This document shows positions 15,818 to 25,943 of a DNA stretch of 41,732 bases, in pieces. This DNA comes from Pseudomonadota bacterium. Its GTDB lineage: Bacteria > Pseudomonadota > Gammaproteobacteria > Steroidobacterales > Steroidobacteraceae. Positions within the stretch are counted from its first letter, which is position 1. Each line of letters starts with the position of its first letter. The notes below the pieces were generated by a model. The model was given only the letters and a program-made list of their open reading frames with translations, ran no database searches and was not told the DNA's origin. The DNA is taken from the NCBI GenBank assembly GCA_025356815.1, contig JANXQL010000137.1, positions 1-41,732 of the forward strand. Reading direction: 5' to 3'. Position numbers and translations under genes: made by a program.

Positions 15818-17184
15818 CGCAGTCTTGCGCCCTGGCGCGCGAGTTCCGCCTGCACGGCGCGGATGTCGAGCCTATCGAAGGGCTCTTCGCGCCGGATCGA
15901 GACCGCCGCGGCGACGCCCGCTCCCTGGCCGCCAACCGCGCAGCACATCATGTTGCGTGCGGAGGCGTGCGAGATCATGTCGCCGCCGATCGAGCGGCCG
16001 GCGACCAGCAGGTTGCCGACGCCCCTGGGTACCAGCGAGCGGTACGGCACGTGCCAGTAGCGGCCCGTCGTCGGTAGGATCAGCACGCCGTAGCCATCGA
16101 CGAACTCCGGGAAGATGCCGATGGCGTCGTCGAAGCGGGCCTCGCCGCGCACGTCGTCACCGGTCAGGTTGTACAGCGCGTCGATCTTGCGCGTGTCGCG
16201 CACGCCGAGGGTCATGCCGAAATTGCGCAGCTTCGCATCCTCGCAGCCCGGCATGAACTTGCGCAGCGCCTCGAGTGCGTAGATCGCCTCGCGCCGGCCG
16301 CGCATCTCGCCGATGGTGAGGTCATCGGGGTCCGTACCGTCGATCTCCGGCACATGCACGAGGTTCAGGTACGTCAAATCGCCCTGCTCGGTGACCGAGC
16401 CCCAGGTGCCTGCGATTGTGTGCAGGTAGGGCGGGATCAGTCCCGCTTCCAGCGCCTTCTTGAACGGCTTGCGCAGGAACGGCGAGAACAGCTTGTCCTC
16501 CTTGCCCGTCGTCTCGTAGTTCCACTCGCCGTTGCCGGACCAGTCGGCGTAGGTCTGCGGGTCGGCCTTGATCGCGTCGATGAAGCGCCGCTTGTTGACG
16601 CCCGACATCGAGAACATCACGGACACCGACATCATCTTCTCCTTCGGTGTCTTGTGGACCGGCGCGCCGGCGCGAGTGGCGATGTCGGCATCCCCCGTCG
16701 CGTCGATGACCCGGCGGGCGAGGATCGCCTCGCGCCCGGCCTTGCTCTCGGTGATCACGCCGCAGATCGCGCCATCGACGATGATCGGGGCGACGCACAG
16801 CCGATGCAGCAGTGGGGTGATGCCGGCCTCCTGGACCAGCACGTCGGCGACCCACTTGAACATCTCGGCGTCCAGCGCGTGGCTGAGCGACTGCGGCTCC
16901 GGCATGGCCGCGCCCATCTGCCTGGCGCGGTTCTCAAGCTCGATGCCGATGCCTTCGCAATCGACGGTGTGCTCGTGCCGGTACCAGGCGAAGCCCTCGA
17001 CCCCGACCTGGGTGATGTTGCCGCCGAAGCAGCCATTGCGCTCGAGCAGCGCAGTCCGGGCGCCGGCACGGGCGGCGGCGAGCGCGGCCGCAAGGCCCCC
17101 CGGTCCGCTGCCGACGACGAGCACGTCGGTCTCCAGCACCACATCGACGTCGCGGGCCTGTTCGCTGATCTTGCGGGTCATCAC
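15814..17184 (-). CDS. FAD-dependent oxidoreductase (PF12831-like)
   Basis: The product is 456 aa (Met1 or Met2 could start). The Rossmann FAD motif is VLVVGSGPGGLAAALAAARA at residues 21-40, followed by the acidic end of beta-2 (LLERNGCFGGN). The second motif is RRVIDATGDADIATRAG near residue 160, and a C-terminal NLLVAGRSIGGDMISHASAR completes the FAD site. This arrangement is that of the FAD_oxidored family, which also includes many uncharacterised enzymes next to transporters. Substrate is unknown. It is coupled to the MFS gene. It is separated from the ketosynthase gene by a 95-bp gap with a 12-bp hairpin. A role in phosphonate metabolism is suggested only by location. Confidence 0.85.
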   Translation of the reverse strand: MMTRKISEQARDVDVVLETDVLVVGSGPGGLAAALAAARAGARTALLERNGCFGGNITQVGVEGFAWYRHEHTVDCEGIGIELENRARQMGAAMPEPQSLSHALDAEMFKWVADVLVQEAGITPLLHRLCVAPIIVDGAICGVITESKAGREAILARRVIDATGDADIATRAGAPVHKTPKEKMMSVSVMFSMSGVNKRRFIDAIKADPQTYADWSGNGEWNYETTGKEDKLFSPFLRKPFKKALEAGLIPPYLHTIAGTWGSVTEQGDLTYLNLVHVPEIDGTDPDDLTIGEMRGRREAIYALEALRKFMPGCEDAKLRNFGMTLGVRDTRKIDALYNLTGDDVRGEARFDDAIGIFPEFVDGYGVLILPTTGRYWHVPYRSLVPRGVGNLLVAGRSIGGDMISHASARNMMCCAVGGQGAGVAAAVSIRREEPFDRLDIRAVQAELARQGARLR

Positions 17185-17230
17185 GGCTGGGTTCCTCGGG
17201 TGGCGGGCGGCGGCGACCGATCGCGGGCGC

Positions 17231-17261
17231 CATCAGGCCGTCGGAGTGTGACGGCCTGATG
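17231..17261. terminator. 12-bp hairpin between ketosynthase and FAD oxidoreductase genes
   Basis: CATCAGGCCGTC (17231-17242) and GACGGCCTGATG (17250-17261) are exact reverse complements around a 7-nt loop. It lies 18 nt past the ketosynthase stop. No T-tract follows in the direction of transcription, so partial termination or mRNA processing is more likely than full termination. Confidence 0.5.
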
Positions 17262-17279
17262 ACAGCAGGGGCAGGCAGG

Positions 17280-18407
17280 TCAGGCGCCGCGGCCTTCCGC
17301 GAAGGTGACGGAGTCGAAGCGCTTCGCGCCTGCTTCGCCGAGTTTCTTCTGGGCGCGGATCTCGTTGACCAGTTCGAGCGCGCTCTTGGGCGAGGGCGGC
17401 AGCTCGACCGCGCACGGGGCGAGCGGGGTCACCCGGGCGCCCCAGCGCAGCAGGTGCGAGGAGAGCGTGAGTCCACCGCCGAAGGCCGGCATCAGCACGA
17501 GGCTGCCGGGTACCACGCGGCCGGTTTCCACCGCCTCGACCAGCGCCACCGGTGCCGTCGCGGAGCTCATGTTGCCGTACTTCTGCACAGTCAGGAAGAC
17601 CTTGTCGGCGCTCGCGCCGGCGCGCCTGGCCACCGCGTCGATGATGCGCAGGTTCGCCTGGTGCGGCACGACCAGCGCGATGTCGTCCATCGTCACGCCG
17701 GCCCTGCGCATCACGTCCAGGCTCGCCTCGCTCATGCCCTGCACGGCCTTGCGGAAGATCTCCTGGCCGTCGAAGTCCCAGCGGGTCTGCCCGTATTCGG
17801 TGCCGAGGTTGGCGTACATCGTGCCCATGCCGCGCACGCGCAGGATCTGGCGCGAATCGGCGTAGCACTGCAGCTTCTCGGCCAGCACGCCGAGTTCCTG
17901 CTGCGAATGCTGCAGCACGACCGCCGCGGCGCCGTCGCCGAACAGCACCGCGACGTTGCGGTTGTCCCAGTCCATGTACTGGGAGATGAGCTCGACCCCG
18001 ATCACCAGCGCGTTGCGCACGACGCCGGTGCGGATCATCGCCGTGCCGATCGACAGTCCGTACATGAAGCTGGTGCAGGCGGTGTTGACGTCGAACGCCG
18101 CGGCATGGGTCGCGCCGATGCGCTGCTGCACGCCGGAGGCGCTGTTGGGGACCGTTTCGTCGTTGCTGCAACTGCCGTAGATGACAAGGTCAATGTCCTC
18201 GCCCCGCAGCCCGGCACAGGCGATCGCGCGCTCGGCGGCGACGATGGCAAGCTCGATGCCCGGCACATGCGAGATGCGCCGCTCCTTCATGCCGGTGCGG
18301 GAGGTGATCCACTCGTCGTCCGTCGGCAGGAAGGTCGCGAGGTCCTGGTTGGTAAGGACCGATGGCGGCAGGCACTTGCCCCAGCCGACGATGGCAGCAT
18401 GACTCAC
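17280..18407 (-). CDS. Beta-ketoacyl-ACP synthase III-like protein (thiolase fold)
   Basis: The product is 375 aa from the GTG at 18407, chosen because GGGGGAG lies 5 nt upstream; an ATG at 18446 would add 13 unlikely residues. The active-site triad of KAS III is intact: Cys111 in FDVNTACTSFMYG, His in VVPHQANLRIID and Asn in KYGNMSSATAP. GDGAAAVVL and the C-terminal FGGGLTLSSHLL also match. It should catalyse a decarboxylative or plain acyl transfer from a CoA or ACP thioester. Length is slightly above E. coli FabH (317 aa) owing to a C-terminal extension of about 45 residues. No ACP, FabD or FabG gene is nearby, so a housekeeping FabH role seems less likely. Its gap to phnY is 109 bp. Confidence 0.85.
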   Translation of the reverse strand: MSHAAIVGWGKCLPPSVLTNQDLATFLPTDDEWITSRTGMKERRISHVPGIELAIVAAERAIACAGLRGEDIDLVIYGSCSNDETVPNSASGVQQRIGATHAAAFDVNTACTSFMYGLSIGTAMIRTGVVRNALVIGVELISQYMDWDNRNVAVLFGDGAAAVVLQHSQQELGVLAEKLQCYADSRQILRVRGMGTMYANLGTEYGQTRWDFDGQEIFRKAVQGMSEASLDVMRRAGVTMDDIALVVPHQANLRIIDAVARRAGASADKVFLTVQKYGNMSSATAPVALVEAVETGRVVPGSLVLMPAFGGGLTLSSHLLRWGARVTPLAPCAVELPPSPKSALELVNEIRAQKKLGEAGAKRFDSVTFAEGRGA

Positions 18408-18516
18408 GTGGACTCCCCCGCAAAAGCGCTCGGCAACATCGGTCATTGTGGCCGAAATCGGCGCCGCTGCACACCGCCGGACCCCGCGCGGCCCGGCACC
18501 GCTGCGCGGTGGCCGC

Positions 18517-21160
<2,644 letters not shown>

Positions 21161-21221
21161 CTAAACCTCATCGCAGGAGACGGGCCGCGGCGCTGCTGGG
21201 CGGCGCCGGACGGGAGGCGCT

Positions 21222-21250
21222 ATTAGACTACGAGCACGGATAATTGTCGA
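21222..21250 (-). promoter_or_regulatory. Predicted sigma-70 promoter of phnA
   Basis: Read on the minus strand, TCGACA (21250-21245) as -35 and TCTAAT (21227-21222) as -10 are 17 bp apart, each matching the consensus in 5 of 6 positions. Transcription would start near 21215, giving a leader of about 55 nt before the phnA ATG. The -35 sits inside the palindromic operator, which fits repression. Confidence 0.6.
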
Positions 21251-21259
21251 CAGTTGACA
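21245..21259. promoter_or_regulatory. Predicted GntR operator upstream of phnA
   Basis: TGTCGACAGTTGACA is a 15-bp near-palindrome (TGTC...GACA arms). It differs from the site at 23438 in only 2 of 15 bases and covers the predicted -35 of phnA. Its form fits an FCD-type GntR dimer. A 113-bp gap separates phnA from the FAD oxidase gene upstream on the same strand; it holds only this site and the promoter. Confidence 0.65.
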
Positions 21260-21273
21260 AAGTTGTTCACCCC

Positions 21274-22677
21274 TCAGGCCTTGTCCGTCTTGCCGGCGGC
21301 GGTCGCGAGGCCCGCCAGCACCGCATCCCAGCGGTGCGCTCGGCGGCCGCGATCCTGGGCAGCCTCCTGGCGGCGGATCGCGTTGCGGACCACGAGTGAG
21401 CCGAGGTAGCGAAACGGTTCCGGCGGGAACTCGCCTCGCGGGCCGCGGGCCAGGCCGCTGCGGGTCCAGGCGTTGTCCTCACCCAGCGCGAGCGAGGCGA
21501 GGATCTCGCCGCCCATCCGGCTCGGGCCGACGCCGTTGCCGGAGTAGCCCAAGCCGTAGAACACGTCCGGCCGGCCGTGCAGGTGGCCGAAGAACGGCAG
21601 CCCCGTCACGGAGCGGTCCGACGCGCCGTTCCAGCTGGCCGTCAGCGGCGTCGACGCAAGCTCCGGCATGAATCGCCCGAGCGTGCGGCCGAGCGCGTCG
21701 CGGTAGGGGGACGGCGCATCGAACACCGGCCGCATCCGCCCGCCCCAGGCGAAGGTGTTGCCCCCCTTGCCGAGCATCACGCGCCCGTCGGCGGTGCCGC
21801 GGTAGTAGTGCACGAAGGTGCGCGAGTCGAGCACCGAGATGCCGCCGTCGAGGCCGGTGGCGGCGACCGCGCCGGGCGCGGGCGCCGTGATGACCATGTC
21901 GCTCGAGACGATCACGATGCTGCGCCGGAACGCGCGGAAGGTGCTCGCCATCCAGGCGTTGATCGCGACGACCACCCGCTCGGCGGTGACGGTAGCTCGA
22001 GGCGTGCGTACGCGCGGTGGCGAGCCCGGCTCGAGCGCGAGCATCGGCGTGCTCTCGTGCAGGCGGATGCCCATCGACAGTGCGACCCGTCGCAGTCCGC
22101 GCACCAGCAGGCCCGGCTGCACGGTCGCAGCCTGTGGCGAGAACCAGCCCTCCAGGGGGACCGCGGAACCGGCGCGGTGGCGGACCTCGTCCGGCGGCAG
22201 GCGCTGCCAGGAACTGATGCCGCGCGCCGCAAGCGCCGCCATCACCGCGTCCGAGGCGCCGACCTGCGCAGGTGCGGTGGCCGTGTACAGCGTGCCGTGA
22301 CGACGCCACTCGCAGTCGATGCCGTGGGTGTGCACGAACGCCTCGATATCCAGCACCGCCTGCTCGGAGGCAAGTGCGAGCCGGCATGCCTCGGCCTCGC
22401 CGTACAGGCGCCGCAGCGTCGGAAACTTCGTGGTCCAAGTGAGCACGCAGCCGCCATTGCGGCCGCTGGCGCCGGCCCCGCACACGTCCGCCTCGAGCAC
22501 GATCACATCCAGGGTCGGGCGGCGCTGTTTGGCGAGGATCGCGGCCCATAGGCCGGTGAAGCCGCCGCCGACGATCGCAAGCTCGGCCTGCGTGTTGGCC
22601 GCAAGCTGCGGTGCGCTCGCCGCGCTCTCGCCCGCCAGCGCTTGCGCGAGCCAGTAGGGCCGCTGGCGGTCCGCCAT
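21274..22677 (-). CDS. FAD-dependent aminophosphonate oxidoreductase (TIGR03329-like)
   Basis: The product is 467 aa from the ATG at 22677, 7 nt past the gntR stop; an upstream extension to 22845 overlaps gntR and is rejected. The N-terminal FAD motif is AELAIVGGGFTGLWAAILA (residues 31-49), followed by VIVLEADVCGAGASGRNGG, typical of the DAO fold. A late GLGYSGNGVGPSRMGGEILA completes the FAD site. The family near TIGR03329 was named putative aminophosphonate oxidoreductase from its genomic context, and members have been shown or proposed to oxidise 2-aminoethylphosphonate or its N-methyl form to phosphonoacetaldehyde. Here it would be a second entrance to the PhnY-PhnA route beside PhnW. 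The exact substrate is inferred. It is probably co-transcribed with gntR. Confidence 0.8.
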   Translation of the reverse strand: MADRQRPYWLAQALAGESAASAPQLAANTQAELAIVGGGFTGLWAAILAKQRRPTLDVIVLEADVCGAGASGRNGGCVLTWTTKFPTLRRLYGEAEACRLALASEQAVLDIEAFVHTHGIDCEWRRHGTLYTATAPAQVGASDAVMAALAARGISSWQRLPPDEVRHRAGSAVPLEGWFSPQAATVQPGLLVRGLRRVALSMGIRLHESTPMLALEPGSPPRVRTPRATVTAERVVVAINAWMASTFRAFRRSIVIVSSDMVITAPAPGAVAATGLDGGISVLDSRTFVHYYRGTADGRVMLGKGGNTFAWGGRMRPVFDAPSPYRDALGRTLGRFMPELASTPLTASWNGASDRSVTGLPFFGHLHGRPDVFYGLGYSGNGVGPSRMGGEILASLALGEDNAWTRSGLARGPRGEFPPEPFRYLGSLVVRNAIRRQEAAQDRGRRAHRWDAVLAGLATAAGKTDKA

Positions 22678-22684
22678 CAGCGGT

Positions 22685-23371
22685 TCAGCGCCGCGCCTGG
22701 CGGGCGGCGGCGACGGCCTTGTGCATGCGTGCGCGACTGTCGATGGCGTGCTCGCGCAGCACCCGGCCGGCGCGCTCCGAATCGCGCGAGGCGATGGCGT
22801 TGACGATGTCGGTGTGCTCGGCGTGGGAGACGGCGAAGCCGCCACCCTCCTGCAGGCCGTGCAGCCGGAACAGCAGCAGCTCCTTGGTCAGCCTGCGGTA
22901 GGTGGCCGACAGGTGGGTGTTGCCGACGAACGCGACCAGCGCGTCGTGGAACTCGAGGTTCAGCTGGTAATAGCGTGCGAGGTCACCCGCCGCGGTGGCC
23001 GCCTGCATCGCCGCGAGCATTGCGCGCAGGCGCTCGAGCTGTTCGGGCGTGATGCGCTCGGCGAGCCGCCGACCGATCAGCTCGTCGAGCACCTCGCGCA
23101 GATCGTAGACCTCGTCGGCCTCGGTGACCGACACCTCGCGCACGAACACGCCGCGGTTGCGCTCGGCGCGTACCAGCCCGCATTCCTCCAGCGCCCGCAG
23201 CGCTTCGCGCACCGGGCCGCGGCTGGTGCCGAAACGGCTGGCGAGGCTGGCCTCGTTGATGCGCTGGCCGGGGGCGAGTGCGCCGCCGAGGATCATCTGC
23301 TCGATCTCGGCCTGCACCGCCGAAGGCAGCGAATTGGCCTGCAGGAACTGCAGCGGGGTGGGCGCGTTCAT
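22685..23371 (-). CDS. GntR-family transcriptional regulator (FCD subfamily)
   Basis: The product is 228 aa. The N-terminal winged helix is at about residues 12-75 (INEASLASRFGTSRGPVREALRALEECGLVRAERNRGVFV), followed by a helical FCD effector domain (EVYDLREVLDELIGRRLAE, YQLNLEFHDALVAFVGN, EHTDIVNAIASRDSERAGRVLREHA). The two His residues and acidic residues needed for an FCD metal site are present. It should repress the phosphonate genes and lift repression upon binding a pathway ligand, perhaps 2-aminoethylphosphonate. The operator at 23438 lies between it and phnW, and a perfect TTGACA on the minus strand overlaps that operator, so autoregulation is likely. Confidence 0.9.
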   Translation of the reverse strand: MNAPTPLQFLQANSLPSAVQAEIEQMILGGALAPGQRINEASLASRFGTSRGPVREALRALEECGLVRAERNRGVFVREVSVTEADEVYDLREVLDELIGRRLAERITPEQLERLRAMLAAMQAATAAGDLARYYQLNLEFHDALVAFVGNTHLSATYRRLTKELLLFRLHGLQEGGGFAVSHAEHTDIVNAIASRDSERAGRVLREHAIDSRARMHKAVAAARQARR

Positions 23372-23437
23372 CGAGTGCGAAGCCTCCGTGAGGGGTACCG
23401 GCCAGCGTCGACTCGGGGCCCGTCAGTTGCCCAAAAG

Positions 23438-23452
23438 TGTCAACAGATGACA
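23438..23452. promoter_or_regulatory. Predicted GntR operator between gntR and phnW
   Basis: TGTCAACAGATGACA is a palindrome with TGTCA/TGACA arms and a 5-bp centre. It matches the phnA site in 13 of 15 bases. It lies in the 199-bp divergent gap. On the plus strand its right arm provides the -35 for phnW; on the minus strand its left arm reads TTGACA, a consensus -35 for gntR, though no good -10 was found on that side. Confidence 0.65.
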
Positions 23453-23475
23453 GTACGCCCGCCAGAGCTTACAGT
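23447..23475 (+). promoter_or_regulatory. Predicted phnW promoter
   Basis: ATGACA (23447-23452, 5/6 to TTGACA) and TACAGT (23470-23475, 4/6 to TATAAT) are 17 bp apart. The -35 is embedded in the operator in the same way as at phnA. Transcription would begin near 23482, leaving a leader of about 90 nt. Confidence 0.45.
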
Positions 23476-23570
23476 ATCCCGGCGCCTCCGGTAGGGCGGA
23501 CCGCCGCCGGCAGGCAGGCAGGCCGGCCCGTGGAAGGCGCCGCCCCAGGTTCCCAGCCGCGAGTACCGCC

Positions 23571-24671
23571 ATGACCGCCCCGATCCTGCTGACGCCCGGC
23601 CCGTTGACGACCTCGCTCGCCACCAAGCAGAGCATGCTGCGCGACTGGGGCTCGTGGGACGCGGACTTCAACCGCATCACTGCCCGGGTGCGCGAGCGCC
23701 TGCTCGGCGTTGTGCATGCCACCGGCACGCACGAGTGCGTGCCGATGCAGGGCAGCGGCACGTTCTCGGTCGAGGCGGCGCTCGGCACGCTCGTGCCGAG
23801 GGGTGGCCACGTGCTCGTCCCGCAGAACGGCGCCTACTGCCAGCGCATCGCCCGGATCTGCCGCATTCTCGGCCGCTCGCTCACGACCCTCGACTATGCC
23901 GAGGACGCGGCGGTGCAGGCCGCGGACGTCGACCGCGCCCTCGCCGCAAACCCCGCGATCACCCACGTCGCGCTGGTCCACTGCGAGACCAGCGCCGGCA
24001 TCCTCAACCCACTGGCCGCGATCGCTGAGGTGGTCGCCCGCCATCGCCGCAGCCTGATCATCGATGCGATGAGCTCGTTCGGCGCGCTCGAGATCGATGC
24101 GCGCACGATGCCGTTCGAGGCGGTGATCGCGGCCTCCGGCAAGTGCCTGGAGGGCCCGCCGGGCATGGGTTTTGTGATCGCAAGGCGCGAGGCGCTGCAG
24201 CGCGCCGAGGGCAACAGCCATTCGCTGGCGCTGGACCTGCACGATCAGTGGGTCTACATGCAAAAGACTACCCAGTGGCGCTACACGCCGCCGACGCACG
24301 TCGTGGCCGCCTTCGACTCGGCCATCGAGCAGTACCTCGCCGAGGGCGGGCGCAGCGCCCGCGGTGGCCGCTATGCGGACAACTGCCGCACGCTGATCGA
24401 GGGGATGGCGAGGCTGGGACTGAAGAGCTTCCTGCCGCCGGCCATCCAGGCGCCGATCATCGTGACCTTCCACGCGCCCGTCACGCCGAACTACCAGTTC
24501 AAGGCCTTCTACGACGCGGTCAAGGCGCGCGGCTACCTGCTCTACCCGGGCAAGCTGACGACGCTGGAGACGTTCCGCGTCGGCTGCATGGGCCAGCTCG
24601 GCCCGCGCGGCATCCAGGGGGCAGTCGATGCCGTGGCCGAGGTGCTCGCCGAGCTGCACGCGGCCGCGTAG
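23571..24671 (+). CDS. phnW: 2-aminoethylphosphonate:pyruvate aminotransferase
   Basis: The product is 366 aa, the usual PhnW length. It is a class V PLP-dependent transaminase. The start [15 protein letters not shown] and [12 protein letters not shown] are characteristic, as are [16 protein letters not shown] (phosphate cup), Asp165 in [15 protein letters not shown] and the PLP lysine Lys191 in [12 protein letters not shown]. It moves the amino group of 2-aminoethylphosphonate to pyruvate, giving phosphonoacetaldehyde and alanine, in the cytoplasm. No phosphonatase gene (phnX) is present, so the aldehyde should go to PhnY and PhnA. It is the only plus-strand gene of the cluster and stands alone after the operator. 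Confidence 0.95.
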   Translation: MTAPILLTPGPLTTSLATKQSMLRDWGSWDADFNRITARVRERLLGVVHATGTHECVPMQGSGTFSVEAALGTLVPRGGHVLVPQNGAYCQRIARICRILGRSLTTLDYAEDAAVQAADVDRALAANPAITHVALVHCETSAGILNPLAAIAEVVARHRRSLIIDAMSSFGALEIDARTMPFEAVIAASGKCLEGPPGMGFVIARREALQRAEGNSHSLALDLHDQWVYMQKTTQWRYTPPTHVVAAFDSAIEQYLAEGGRSARGGRYADNCRTLIEGMARLGLKSFLPPAIQAPIIVTFHAPVTPNYQFKAFYDAVKARGYLLYPGKLTTLETFRVGCMGQLGPRGIQGAVDAVAEVLAELHAAA

Positions 24672-24764
24672 GGTCGCTGCGCATCGGCCGCGTCCGTCGC
24701 GGGGCTGCCTGGGGCGCGGCCGGAGCGGCAGGGCGGATGTGCTCGAGGCTCGCTGCCGCCCGGT

Positions 24765-25697
24765 TCACGATGCTGCCGTCCAGGGGTCGACGTGCGTCAT
24801 GACGTTGAGGACCCGGTGCCGCTCCAGCACTCGCCGGCGCGCCTCCACCGCCACCGCGTGGCTCGCCTGCACCGAGATTCCGGCGTCGATCTCCAGGTGC
24901 GCATCGACGATGATCATGTCCCCCATCTTGCGAGTGCGCAGGTCGTGGACGCCGCGTACCCCGGGCGTGTCGCTGAGCGTCGCCCGGATGGCTTCGGTCT
25001 CGTTGCTGTCCGCGGCCCGGTCCATCAGGTCGTGCAGCGCATCCCAGCCGAACGACCACCCCATCCGCGTCACCATCAGACCCACGATAAGCGCCGCGAT
25101 CGGATCCAGGATCGGCAGCCCCGCGAGGTTGCCGAAGATGCCAACGCCCACGACCAGCGAGGACGCGGCGTCGGAGCGGGCGTGCCACGCGTTGGCGACC
25201 AACATGCTGGACTTCACGCGCTTGGCGACCGCGAGCATGTAGCGGAACAGCAGTTCCTTGGCCAGCAGCGCGCCGCCGGCCACCCACAGCGCGACCACAT
25301 GGACCGTCGCGATGCTGTGCGGATCCCGCAGCTTGAGGACGGCGGACCACAACATGCCCAGTCCGACCGCCAGCAGCAGGGCGCCGAGTGCGAGCGAGGC
25401 CGCTGTCTCGAAGCGCTGGTGCCCGTAGGCATGGTCCGCGTCCGCCTCCTTCTGGCTATGGTGGTTCGCGAACAGCACGACGAAGTCCGCAACCAAATCG
25501 GAGAAGGAATGCAGGCCATCGGCGATCAGGCCCTGCGACCGGGCGAAGATGCCAACCAGCACCTGGGCGGCCGTCAAGAGCAGGTTGACGCCGACGCTCA
25601 CCCACGTGCTGCGCGAGGCCGCTGCCGCCCGAATCCTGGCGCTGTGCTGCGCGTCGTCGGCGTCGACAACGGGCTCCTGGCTGAGCAACTCGGTCAC
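24765..25697 (-). CDS. Cation diffusion facilitator (CDF) metal transporter
   Basis: The product is 310 aa starting at a GTG (25697). Six membrane spans are visible in residues 30-215. The metal sites in TM2 (DGLHSFSDLVAD) and TM5 (NAWHARSDAASS) both have HxxxD, as in Zn/Co/Cd/Fe exporters of this family. The cytoplasmic C-terminal domain is complete (GVRGVHDLRTRKMGDMIIVDAHLEID). It should export divalent metal from the cytoplasm in exchange for protons. It follows the small HTH gene by 24 nt and the peroxidase before that, so metal and peroxide stress may be handled together. It is convergent with phnW across 93 bp. Confidence 0.9.
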   Translation of the reverse strand: MTELLSQEPVVDADDAQHSARIRAAAASRSTWVSVGVNLLLTAAQVLVGIFARSQGLIADGLHSFSDLVADFVVLFANHHSQKEADADHAYGHQRFETAASLALGALLLAVGLGMLWSAVLKLRDPHSIATVHVVALWVAGGALLAKELLFRYMLAVAKRVKSSMLVANAWHARSDAASSLVVGVGIFGNLAGLPILDPIAALIVGLMVTRMGWSFGWDALHDLMDRAADSNETEAIRATLSDTPGVRGVHDLRTRKMGDMIIVDAHLEIDAGISVQASHAVAVEARRRVLERHRVLNVMTHVDPWTAAS

Positions 25698-25721
25698 CTG
25701 TGGCGCTGCGGTGGATTCAAG

Positions 25722-25943
25722 TTATGAACGAGCGCCGTCGGCCGCTGGCCGCGCGACGGTGAGCCGGTTGGCGACCTCGCGCGCCCAGCGGCGCAGCGTC
25801 TTCGGCGACAGGCGGAGCGTCGCCGCGACGGCCGCAAGCTCGTGCGGGTGGAGCGCGATCATGCCGCCGATCTCCTGGCGAAAGCCCGCGGCCAGCCGTC
25901 CGCGCCGGCGCCGGGCGCCGGAACCTGCCAACCCGGCGGTCAT
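25722..25943 (-). CDS. 73-aa helix-turn-helix-like protein
   Basis: The ATG at 25943 overlaps the peroxidase stop (ATGA), strong evidence that it is translated. The product is very basic at its N-terminus (GARRRRGR). It then has a likely HTH: FRQEIGGMIALHPHELAAVA, then ATLRLSPKTLRRWAREVANRL. I do not recognise a named family. The second helix resembles the recognition helix of small MerR- or transposase-type HTHs. It could be a regulator of the adjacent peroxidase and CDF genes. A longer frame upstream to 26342 lies inside the peroxidase gene and is not used. Confidence 0.6.
   Translation of the reverse strand: MTAGLAGSGARRRRGRLAAGFRQEIGGMIALHPHELAAVAATLRLSPKTLRRWAREVANRLTVARPAADGARS

Noticed and set aside
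23518-23532. GGCAGGCAGGCAGG tandem tetranucleotide in the phnW leader
   Set aside because: Only about three units of GGCA, too few to propose phase variation, and it lies outside a coding frame.
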